Position numbers and translations under genes: made by a program. A stretch of 39,623 nucleotides of DNA. Origin: Indibacter alkaliphilus LW1 (lineage in GTDB: Bacteria; Bacteroidota; Bacteroidia; Cytophagales; Cyclobacteriaceae). The notes under the pieces were generated by a model. The model was not told the origin of the DNA, did not search any database, and was given only the letters and a program-made list of their open reading frames with translations. The stretch is from positions 36,229 to 75,851 of the forward strand of contig NZ_ALWO02000030.1 in assembly GCF_000295935.2 (NCBI RefSeq), read 5' to 3'. Below, piece by piece: positions 9,393 through 15,374 of this stretch (its first letter is position 1; every line of letters starts with the position of its first letter).

Positions 9393-9682
9393 CAGTATAG
9401 GGCTACAAGGTGGGACAACAGTGCCAGGTCCCCTTTGGGCACTCTTAGCTTTACTCCGTTGGGATATTCAAGTTCAAACTGCCCTGTAGAACTTTCCGCC
9501 CTGCCGGAATCCACACGTATAAAGCCGGAAGATGATACGTCTTCATTCTCTTTTTTGAATTTTCTGAACCAGTAATTGAATTGATGGAACCCCAAACCTT
9601 TCGAGGCACTGAATTCTTTCTGGCTGAGGCCACTCTTGGTAAACTCTTCGACCAATCGGATCATTTCTTCTCTCTTGTCCAT
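9392..9682 (-). CDS. tnpA: IS66 accessory protein TnpA (Orf1)
   Basis: A 96-residue protein starting MDKREEMIRLVEEFTKSG, with the helix-turn-helix-like pattern LSQKEFSASKGLGFHQFNYWFRKFK seen in IS66 Orf1 proteins. It is probably a DNA-binding helper for transposition. First gene of the element, followed immediately by tnpB. Confidence 0.92.
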   Translation of the reverse strand: MDKREEMIRLVEEFTKSGLSQKEFSASKGLGFHQFNYWFRKFKKENEDVSSSGFIRVDSGRAESSTGQFELEYPNGVKLRVPKGDLALLSHLVALY

Positions 9683-9732
9683 ATCTTTTGTTTTTATGCA
9701 AAACTATGGCCAAGGACTTTCTTTGTAAACAT

Positions 9733-9752
9733 GCACTTGGTGGGGTGGATAC
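9733..9752. repeat. IS66 right terminal inverted repeat
   Basis: Read inward, GTATCCACCCCACCAAGTGC, matching 16 of 20 positions of the left end. It lies upstream of tnpA. Confidence 0.9.
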
Positions 9753-9760
9753 TCTGCAAA
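9753..9760. repeat. Target-site duplication, right copy (TCTGCAAA)
   Basis: Exact copy of 7273-7280, adjoining the right IS end inside the kef coding sequence. Confidence 0.95.
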
Positions 9761-10155
9761 ACTATTGCCGTTGATGACATTGCAAATGACATTGATAAGG
9801 CAAGAGAAGCGCTTAAAGAAAAAGAAAGCAGAAAATAGAGAAGTGGAAAAAGTATCAGGCCTGTAAATAGCATTTGCAGGCCACCTAACCCTAGAATTCT
9901 TGTTCTCATTTTCCAAAATTGGGCAGGGTTTAGTTCCAGTCCGATTACAAATAACATCATCACCACTCCAAACTCGGCCGTGTGCATTACATCATGTCCT
10001 TCTTTGCCAATTAAACCCAGTGCAAAAGGGCCAACCAAAATGCCTCCAATTAAATATCCAAGCACACTCCCGATACCCAATTTCTTTGATATGGGAACAA
10101 AGACAATGGCAGTTCCGAGATATATAAGTGCGTTTTGAAATAAATCTGATGCCAT
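9753..10155 (-). pseudogene. Kef-type K+/H+ antiporter, N-terminal part (gene split by IS66)
   Basis: The first 134 codons of the antiporter begin [20 protein letters not shown]. They contain about four membrane helices and conserved CPA2 features ([33 protein letters not shown]). The reading frame then runs into the IS and adds 19 foreign residues before a stop at 9694, so the product would be a short membrane stub. The start is 6 nt after the stop of the KefF/KefG-like gene, a normal operon spacing. Native partner genes (flavoprotein ancillary subunit upstream, FMN reductase downstream) suggest a glutathione- or quinone-responsive K+ efflux system. Confidence 0.93.
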
Positions 10156-10161
10156 AGTCTT

Positions 10162-10746
10162 TTATTTTAATTCGTTCAAATACAATATATTTTTTAGCGC
10201 AGTAAAATCTGTTTCGGAAGTAATATAATCTCTAAGGATTTGTTTTATTTGACTACAGTGTTTTTCTAAATCAAGTAGGTCTAATTTGTTGGCTTTGGGA
10301 ATAATATATGGAGGAAGTTTTTCCATTTGGCAAAGTCTATAAGTCAATTCGAAAGGGCGTAGTAGTTCATTGTAGGTGTATGAATTTTTGCCTTCGCTGC
10401 AATAAGTTTCAAATCCACCTCCACTACTAATGATATGCATGATGTTTTTGTCTTTTAATTTATTGCCTTTCTTTCCATAAGCCCACCCGTGCTCTAATAC
10501 CAAATCAATCCACTGCTTTACTAAGGGAGGGGCGGCATACCAAAAAAATGGATGTTGGATAACTATTAAGTCTGCCTCTAATAAATCTTGCTGCTCGGCC
10601 TTTACATTTATATTAAAATCTGGATATAACTCATACATATCTTTGACTACAATATGCGGTTGATGCAGCAATGAGGTCATTAAAAACTTGTTCACATTGC
10701 TTGACTCTAGCCTGGGATGAAACATCAAAACCAATATTTTCTTCAT
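10162..10746 (-). CDS. KefF/KefG-like NAD(P)H-dependent oxidoreductase
   Basis: A 194-residue flavodoxin-2 fold protein of the NQO1/KefF/KefG group. Visible motifs are the N-terminal ILVLMFHPRLESSNVN flavin loop, DLIVIQHPFFWYAAPPLVKQWIDLVLEHGWAYG (the most diagnostic stretch) and the loop SSGGGFETYC. In Escherichia coli the homologues bind Kef antiporters, are needed for full K+ efflux and also reduce quinones. Here it lies between a small acetyltransferase gene (11 nt) and kef (6 nt), so the same partnership is expected. Because kef is broken, this protein may now act only as a quinone reductase. Confidence 0.88.
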   Translation of the reverse strand: MKKILVLMFHPRLESSNVNKFLMTSLLHQPHIVVKDMYELYPDFNINVKAEQQDLLEADLIVIQHPFFWYAAPPLVKQWIDLVLEHGWAYGKKGNKLKDKNIMHIISSGGGFETYCSEGKNSYTYNELLRPFELTYRLCQMEKLPPYIIPKANKLDLLDLEKHCSQIKQILRDYITSETDFTALKNILYLNELK

Positions 10747-10757
10747 TATTTCAAATT

Positions 10758-11036
10758 TTATAAAACGTCTCCTATTTCTGCTTTCTTACTAAAAACACTT
10801 TTAGCAAACGGGCATAGTGGAATTATTTTTAAATTGTTATCCCGTGCAAAGCTCACGGCAGCCATTACAAGTTGCAAGCCTACATTCCTACCTTTGAAGT
10901 CAGGATTAACCTCAGTATGATCTATTATAAACTTATCTTTTCCTGCCCAAGAGTAGGTCATTCGACCTGCTTCTTTGCTATCCTCGGTAGCCTTAAAAAA
11001 GCCCTTTGTTTTTCTATCAAATAGGTCTATGTTCAT
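10758..11036 (-). CDS. Small GNAT-like N-acetyltransferase (YjdJ-type)
   Basis: A 92-residue single-domain protein of the short GCN5-related family (PF14542-type). It shows the pattern YSW...FIIDHTEVNPDFKGRNVGLQLV, containing the acetyl-CoA pyrophosphate loop in degenerate form (KGRNVG). The conserved tail ARDNNLKIIPLCPFAKSVF follows, with its Cys in a PLCPF context. Substrate unknown. It is the first gene of the kef operon; members of this family often travel with redox or stress genes. Confidence 0.85.
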   Translation of the reverse strand: MNIDLFDRKTKGFFKATEDSKEAGRMTYSWAGKDKFIIDHTEVNPDFKGRNVGLQLVMAAVSFARDNNLKIIPLCPFAKSVFSKKAEIGDVL

Positions 11037-11356
11037 AATTTATTTTTTGGATTCTTCATAAACTCATGCTGCGCAGCATTTTTTCCGTTCAAACAGTGTA
11101 GATCCACTTATCAGGTCTGTGTTTTTATCAACCAATACGATTTTTGTTAGGCACGAATTTTCTTCTTTTTTGCATGCAAAAGCAGCTTAACAGTTGCAAA
11201 CAATGCAAGAGAAGCAGATACCGGCTCGGTAAGCGAATAGGCTATTTCTGCTCCTCTCAGTTCTTTTCGTGCATCAGTTACTGAATGAAATCAAACGTTT
11301 GAGACACTTTTCATAATTCCCGCATATGTTACCGTCATTCTTTTCCTGACCTATTA
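11037..11356. other. Intergenic region, two palindromes and a possible relic frame
   Basis: About 320 bases upstream of the kef operon hold no convincing gene. Visible features are a 14-bp palindrome ATGCTGCGCAGCAT (11066-11079, followed by a T run on the plus strand) and a 12-bp palindrome TCAAACGTTTGA (11291-11302). On the minus strand an open frame of about 45 codons without a start ends at 11147. Its middle reads like a hydrophobic helix followed by a Lys-rich tail, which could be a decayed membrane-protein end, but I do not recognise it. Confidence 0.35.
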
Positions 11357-12235
11357 TTAGTCCTCCAAATGACCAAACCTTCCCATGTTATAATCTTCAA
11401 TTGCCTGAACAATTTCCTGATGCGTATTCATAACAAAAGGTCCTTGAGCCGCAATGGGCTCATTTAGAGGTTCACCGCTTAGAATCAGGACTGTAGCATT
11501 TTCATTTGCCTGTAGAGTGAAATCATTGCCATTATTTTCAAATAGAACAAAATGGTTTGTTGGTGCATTTTCTTCTCCATTTATCCTTACACTACCCTCT
11601 ATAACAAGTATTCCGGTATTATAATGACTTGGAAAGCTAAATGCAGCTTTTCCGTCCATATTCAACTTGGCATTCATCACATTTACAGGAGAAAAAGTAC
11701 TGGCAGCACCTTGATTACTTTGATATTCACCCGCTATAACTTCTACGATACCAGCTTTGTCAGACAATTCAACCTTTGGAATTTCATTGTTTGAAATGCC
11801 TTGATATTTTGGTTTTGACATTTTGTACTTCGCAGGAAGGTTAACCCAAAGTTGGACCATCTGAAATTCACCTCCTTCTTTGCTAAATGTTTCCTCGTGG
11901 TATTCCTTATGCAATACACCGGAAGCGGCTGTCATCCATTGTACGTCACCTTCACCAATTACTCCACCGCCACCACTACTATCGTGGTGAGCTACCCTCC
12001 CTTTGTATGCAATTGTAACTGTTTCAAAGCCACGATGGGGATGTACCCCGACACCTCTAGGCTTATCGGTTGGAGGGAAATAAAACTTTGAATTATAATC
12101 TAACATGATAAAAGGGTCCATTCTTTTCATATCCATTCTAAATCCACTTGGTATAAAATTGTGGACCCTAAATCCATCACCAACAAAATGAGGTTCTCTT
12201 GGAGGAGCTAGTAATTCTATGTTCTTTGTATTCAT
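11357..12235 (-). CDS. Pirin family protein
   Basis: I chose the ATG at 12235 (MNTKNIELLAPP), giving 292 residues. The open frame extends further, but those extra residues do not resemble pirin. The bicupin N-terminal half carries the metal-site residues: VHPHRGFETV (two His) and LHKEYHEE (His and Glu) after GDVQWMTAASGV. The C-terminal cupin ends VLILSGEPLNEPIAAQGPFVMNT, a strong pirin signature. Pirins are Fe-binding cupins; some have quercetinase activity, others are redox-sensing regulators. A Crp/Fnr-family regulator lies 92 nt upstream on the same strand and may control it. Confidence 0.93.
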   Translation of the reverse strand: MNTKNIELLAPPREPHFVGDGFRVHNFIPSGFRMDMKRMDPFIMLDYNSKFYFPPTDKPRGVGVHPHRGFETVTIAYKGRVAHHDSSGGGGVIGEGDVQWMTAASGVLHKEYHEETFSKEGGEFQMVQLWVNLPAKYKMSKPKYQGISNNEIPKVELSDKAGIVEVIAGEYQSNQGAASTFSPVNVMNAKLNMDGKAAFSFPSHYNTGILVIEGSVRINGEENAPTNHFVLFENNGNDFTLQANENATVLILSGEPLNEPIAAQGPFVMNTHQEIVQAIEDYNMGRFGHLED

Positions 12236-12327
12236 GATAATTGTTTTTGGTATCAACTCAATTAATAATGAAACAAATTTACGAGAAGCAGAAAGCCTGC
12301 GCATTGATGTATGGTAAGAACTGAATT

Positions 12328-12924
12328 TTACTTAAAGTTTTTTTCAGCAAGTCCTTTTCTTACCCTACTAAGGCTTTCAGGCGTTATCCCTAAGTAGGAA
12401 GCAATCATCCATTGTGGGATTCTTAGCGTTAAATCCGGGTACATCTTAATGAAATGTAAATAGCGTGCTTCCGCTGAGGCAGATATCAAAAGGTTTACTC
12501 TTTGTTGTAATTGTCTGATGTGATTCTGAAGAATAAATTCATTGTGATTTCTAAATTCAGGACTGATTGAAGAGGCTTTTGGAATAAAATCCTGCATTAA
12601 CATTACAACTATGGATTCTTCTAAAACATCAATGTGAAAATCGGATGGAGTTCCGAAATACAAACTTTCTCTTTCACTCAAAAGCCAGTTTTCTGGTGCA
12701 AATTGAATTATATGCTCAGTTCCGTTTTGATCAATAGAGAAAAGCCTTAGAAGACCTTTTTCTACAAAAAAAATATGGTTACATATACTTCCTTTTGAAA
12801 GTATTATGTCTCCCTTTTGATAATTCTTTACCGAAAAATAGGGGAGAAAAGCATTATAGTCCTCTTCTTTAACACCAGCTTTTTGTGTTAGGTATTTGTG
12901 AAAGTTGTCAAGCCTATCATTCAT
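12328..12924 (-). CDS. Crp/Fnr family transcriptional regulator
   Basis: A 198-residue protein. Residues about 25-115 form a cyclic-nucleotide-binding-like beta roll (YQKGDIILSKGSICNHIFFVEKGLLRLF). The C-terminal winged helix includes RIPQWMIASYLGITPESLSRVRKG. No Cys cluster for an FNR-type iron-sulfur centre is present, and the Arg/Ser pair typical of cAMP binding is not obvious, so the ligand is unknown. This is the common single-input Crp-like regulator of Bacteroidota. It precedes the pirin gene and is likely its regulator by proximity. Confidence 0.9.
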   Translation of the reverse strand: MNDRLDNFHKYLTQKAGVKEEDYNAFLPYFSVKNYQKGDIILSKGSICNHIFFVEKGLLRLFSIDQNGTEHIIQFAPENWLLSERESLYFGTPSDFHIDVLEESIVVMLMQDFIPKASSISPEFRNHNEFILQNHIRQLQQRVNLLISASAEARYLHFIKMYPDLTLRIPQWMIASYLGITPESLSRVRKGLAEKNFK

Positions 12925-13006
12925 TTATTGCAAATTAAATTTTTTGAAATATATCTTTTCTATCAGCTCATTACAATTAGAAAAAATTTAAAGCCAAAAC
13001 TTATAC

Positions 13007-13609
13007 CTACGCTGACTCATGTTCAGGGCAATCAACTCTCAATTCTTCGGTTGTTAACCTGGATTGAAGCAGTTTACAATAGTGTTCGCCTTTAGTGTTT
13101 TCATAATGTGAACAGGTGAAACACATCCTTTGAAGGTTTATAACACCTGCCTTGTTCAACTCATGAATGAGTTTGAGTAATCCAGAAAGAATTGTTTCTT
13201 TTTGATCATCGGACAATGAACTCAAAGGCTTTTCAATGGGGAATGAAAAATTAGAAGATTTTTCCGCTGCTTGCTTCCCTTTGTTTGTTAAGCCAATTAG
13301 GTAACTTCTTGTGTCAATAGGTGAATCAAATTTTTGTACCAGTCCCTTTTTTAATAACAGTTTTACGCTATCGCTAATTGTAGCTTTAGTCATATTAAAC
13401 TCTTGGGCCAAATAGCTTACTTTACACTTATTTTGATTGTGAAAAAGTAGGAAAATCAGTATCTGAATTTGTATAGGACTTAAAGCATTTTCTTTACTCT
13501 CGTTCCATAATAATACACGGAATGCTTCGGATATACGCTCCAAAGCCACTACAATTTTGCTCTCTATATTGTTATTATTCTGTCGGTTTAAATCAAATGC
13601 TGATTTCAT
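13007..13609 (-). CDS. MarR family regulator with Cys-rich C-terminal tail
   Basis: A 200-residue protein. The winged helix-turn-helix (about 40-115) reads LSPIQIQILIFLLFH, then VSYLAQEFNMTKATISDSVKLLLKKGLV and the wing SPIDTRSYLIGLTNKG. Unlike most MarR proteins, it carries about 40 extra residues with four Cys (C163, C166, C178, C194) arranged C-x2-C-x11-C-x15-C, suitable for zinc, an Fe-S cluster or thiol sensing. It follows DUF2024 with no gap (stop 13610, start 13609), so the two are one transcript. A 15-bp dyad lies upstream of DUF2024 and may be its autoregulatory operator. Confidence 0.9.
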   Translation of the reverse strand: MKSAFDLNRQNNNNIESKIVVALERISEAFRVLLWNESKENALSPIQIQILIFLLFHNQNKCKVSYLAQEFNMTKATISDSVKLLLKKGLVQKFDSPIDTRSYLIGLTNKGKQAAEKSSNFSFPIEKPLSSLSDDQKETILSGLLKLIHELNKAGVINLQRMCFTCSHYENTKGEHYCKLLQSRLTTEELRVDCPEHESA

Positions 13610-13873
13610 CTATTGGCAATTTTCCATTTCAACTATAATGTAACCATTTTTTCTTATTTCTATTTCCCATTCTTTTCTCAGGGTTTCTATATGGCAAAGC
13701 TTACATTCTTTCGAAGTTATGGGTTGACCTTTTTGTTCCTTTGATTTAAGGTATTCATTACCATAACCGAAGATTTTGCTTTTGTCTTTTATTTTTTCCG
13801 GGACTAAAATATCAAAGTGCATTACGCTGCCATCTTTCTTTGTTACATAGGTGTCCCAAACTGCTACTTCCAT
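13610..13873 (-). CDS. DUF2024 family protein
   Basis: An 87-residue protein that opens MEVAVWDTYVTKKDGSVMHFDILVP and contains SKECKLCHIE and a C-terminal NGYIIVEMENCQ. These match DUF2024 (PF09630-type), a small domain of unknown function. Three Cys and one His (C-K-L-C-H plus the near-terminal Cys) could bind metal. It is the first gene of a two-gene unit with the Cys-rich MarR regulator, so it is probably the regulator's main target. Confidence 0.88.
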   Translation of the reverse strand: MEVAVWDTYVTKKDGSVMHFDILVPEKIKDKSKIFGYGNEYLKSKEQKGQPITSKECKLCHIETLRKEWEIEIRKNGYIIVEMENCQ

Positions 13874-13897
13874 TTTATTTATTTGCGATTACTGAAT

Positions 13898-13912
13898 TTG
13901 TATATTACACAA
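13898..13912. promoter_or_regulatory. Candidate MarR operator (15-bp dyad)
   Basis: TTGTATATTACACAA is an imperfect palindrome (TTGTRTA-N-TAYACAA) 25 nt upstream of the DUF2024 start. Size and TTG...CAA ends are typical of MarR-family operators. Inferred from position only. Confidence 0.5.
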
Positions 13913-13954
13913 GGATGATCAATTAAAGTATAATCAACGGCTTTGAAATTAAAG

Positions 13955-13993
13955 TTACCCCACAAAGCTGGATACCCTAACAATGTGGGGTAA
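13955..13993 (-). terminator. Hairpin terminator after the thioredoxin-like gene
   Basis: A perfect 10-bp stem, TTACCCCACA (13955-13964) and TGTGGGGTAA (13984-13993), with a 19-nt loop, lies a few bases past the stop of the minus-strand thioredoxin-like gene. Read on that strand it is followed by a moderately T-rich stretch. It separates this gene from the DUF2024-marR unit. Confidence 0.65.
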
Positions 13994-13996
13994 ATT

Positions 13997-14230
13997 TCAA
14001 CCTTTTACATCCGATATAGAAGCACCAAAGTTAAGGTGAAGTACATTGCCGCTTGGGGTCAGCAAAGCAGGAACTGATTTAACACCTTTTGATTCAGCTT
14101 CATCAATTCTGCTTTTTTGTTCACCCAAATGAACGATTTCTACTTTATCGCTCCCAATAAGCGATACAATGTCCTGTTCTGCACTTACACATACAGGACA
14201 ACCCGCGTGGTAAAACACTGATTTTGTCAT
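13997..14230 (-). CDS. Small thioredoxin/glutaredoxin-like protein (CPVC)
   Basis: A 77-residue protein with a redox motif CPVC (C11, C14) right after the first beta strand (KSVFYHAG). Later come a VKSVPAL segment with the cis-Pro expected of thioredoxin folds and a short C-terminal strand. It is shorter than thioredoxin and closer to glutaredoxin-like or NrdH-like mini-folds. Probable role: thiol-disulfide exchange in the cytosol. It is monocistronic, between a hairpin terminator and a long leader, and lies beside the Cys-rich MarR regulator, which fits a thiol-stress theme. Confidence 0.85.
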   Translation of the reverse strand: MTKSVFYHAGCPVCVSAEQDIVSLIGSDKVEIVHLGEQKSRIDEAESKGVKSVPALLTPSGNVLHLNFGASISDVKG

Positions 14231-14609
14231 TTTGAAATGGTTTAAGTTTATGGAAATATTACTTTTTCAAAAATAGTAAGGATTCCTAACAAAATCAATT
14301 GAGTTTATGATATTATTGACTTTTTGTGTTGACATTTTAAACATTATTTTTTTTCGGGAAAGCAGGCAGACAGAATTTTTAAAAATTTCAATTTATTACT
14401 TCCGGCCTTTTGAAAGCCAAATGTAGGAGCCCTGAAACCACACATGGCAGATGGGTTTTCTGAAGGGGCCAAGGTTTTACGGCATAAACAGGAAGGGTTT
14501 TCTGAGGAGGATTTATTCCGTTCCACCGTGCATTCAGTGGTTTGCAGACTCCCGGGGAGGGGCTAAACAAAAGCTCCAGCGCAAGGAGTGAAAAGTCTGC
14601 AACAATATC
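14231..14609. other. Intergenic region with GC-rich patch and inverted repeats
   Basis: No convincing gene. A dyad GTAAGGATTCCTAAC (14276-14290) lies upstream of the thioredoxin-like gene. From about 14395 to 14605 the DNA becomes distinctly GC-richer than both flanks. It contains two related copies of GGGTTTTCTGA(A/G)G (near 14453 and 14495) and an inverted pair TTGCAGACT (14542-14550) and AGTCTGCAA (14594-14602) just before the radC fragment. Short minus-strand frames here have low-complexity, Pro/Cys-rich translations and are not believable genes. It may be a dispersed intergenic repeat or a structured leader. Confidence 0.4.
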
Positions 14610-14999
14610 ATGGCTACTTCCAGAAACATCCTTAGAGAAGAAACTGAAATCCTTTACACCAAAGGAAGATCAGCCCTTTCCGATTACCACCCGATTGCTG
14701 CATTAGGAGGGATGACCTCAGAACAGGCAAAGGCAATACTGGCAGCTGAAAACTACAGTCTGGCAGCTTTGGCCAAATACTCCCTACATGACTGGATGAA
14801 GGTAGGAGGTATTGGTGAAGCCAAAGCAACCGCATTGGTACTGGCTTTAGAAATGGGTAGGAGAAGAATAAAGGAACCCGAACAGAAGAAGATGAAGATA
14901 TGCTGCTCCTCGGATATCTATCAGATGATAAAAGCAGAACTTTTGGATGAAATGGTGGAACACTTCTGTTTCATTCTCTTGAACAAAACCTTCCATTAG
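14610..14999 (+). pseudogene. radC: Truncated radC (UPF0758) gene, 5' part
   Basis: The frame reads as the N-terminal helix-hairpin-helix region of RadC-family proteins: YTKGRSALSDYHPIAALGG, then WMKVGGIGEAKATALVLALEMGRRR. It continues into the beginning of the JAB/MPN domain (SSDIYQMIKAELLDEMVEHFCFILLN) and stops after 129 residues. Intact RadC is about 220-230 residues, so the JAMM metal site is missing. Codons from about 14988 on no longer look like RadC, because they are the antisense of a Nudix gene fragment. The product, if made, would lack the catalytic-type domain. Confidence 0.85.
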
Positions 15000-15155
15000 A
15001 GTCCACTTTTTTCTTTCAGGAGCAAAACCACGTTGAATAAATAAAAGATTATACTCCTTACCGTCAAATCCAAAAATAATGCAGTCGACAGCTACTAAAA
15101 CCCATTTTGATTTGAATATTTCATGGGCTTTACATTTTCTTTGATTAATCATCAA
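14970..15155 (-). pseudogene. Truncated Nudix-family regulator (AraR/NrtR-like), N-terminal part
   Basis: About 62 codons match the start of Nudix-domain transcription regulators of Bacteroidota: VLVAVDCIIFGFDGKEYNLLFIQRGF, then WTLMEGFVQENE. The last stretch is normally MGGFVQ.E at the entrance of the Nudix box. After this the frame is antisense radC, so most of the Nudix domain and the whole winged helix are missing (intact proteins are about 220-250 residues). A second ATG at 15152 is possible. It lies divergently from the first gene of an arabinofuranosidase PUL, exactly where a local regulator would sit. The Bacteroides thetaiotaomicron AraR, a Nudix-type arabinose regulator, is the relevant known relative. 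Confidence 0.82.
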
Positions 15156-15300
15156 AGCAGTAAGTCATTAAAATCTATATTGAATTACCAAAAATATACG
15201 GTTAGTTTATTTTTTAATCATTTGTTGACCTAAAATAACGACTCGTTTCACTTACTTATCAATATGGTATTATACTCCGTCAAAGACCTATGATATCTGT

Positions 15301-15323
15301 AATAAGTGTTTTTAATACATTTG
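15301..15323 (+). promoter_or_regulatory. Shared PUL promoter/operator motif, copy 1
   Basis: The 22 bases from 15301 match 18257-18278 at 20 of 22 positions. The core is an imperfect dyad, AAGTGT-N7-ACATTT. It overlaps TACATTTG (15316-15323), which fits the Bacteroidota -7 box TAnnTTTG. It lies about 50 nt upstream of the DUF5695-like gene. A -33 TTTG box is not clear, which would suit an activated or repressed promoter. Confidence 0.6.
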
Positions 15324-15374
15324 TTAAACTTGATTTTATCAAGTAATTATTTCTTTAATGATAAGTAAGAAGTT

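Larger units (their letters stand above)
7281..9752 (-). mobile_element. Complete IS66-family insertion sequence (2,472 bp)
   Basis: The element is bounded by imperfect terminal inverted repeats. The left end is GTATCCACCTGACCAACTAC and the right end read inward is GTATCCACCCCACCAAGTGC, with 16 of 20 matching. It is flanked by 8-bp direct duplications. It carries the full set tnpA-tnpB-tnpC on the minus strand, all open, and its length is normal for IS66. It is inserted in codon 134/135 of the kef antiporter, in the same orientation. Intact ORFs, good ends and an exact duplication suggest a recent, possibly still mobile copy. Confidence 0.96.

Noticed and set aside
5813-10155. Two separate antiporter genes on either side of the IS
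   Set aside because: The pieces join in frame with an exact 8-bp duplication and make one normal-length protein, so they are one interrupted gene.
12236-12304. Extended N-terminus of pirin
   Set aside because: The extra residues do not look like pirin and precede a good ATG followed by the family's normal start.
14344-14570. Two short minus-strand frames of about 60 codons
   Set aside because: Overlapping frames with Pro/Cys-rich low-complexity translations in a GC-rich patch, no start context and no family resemblance.
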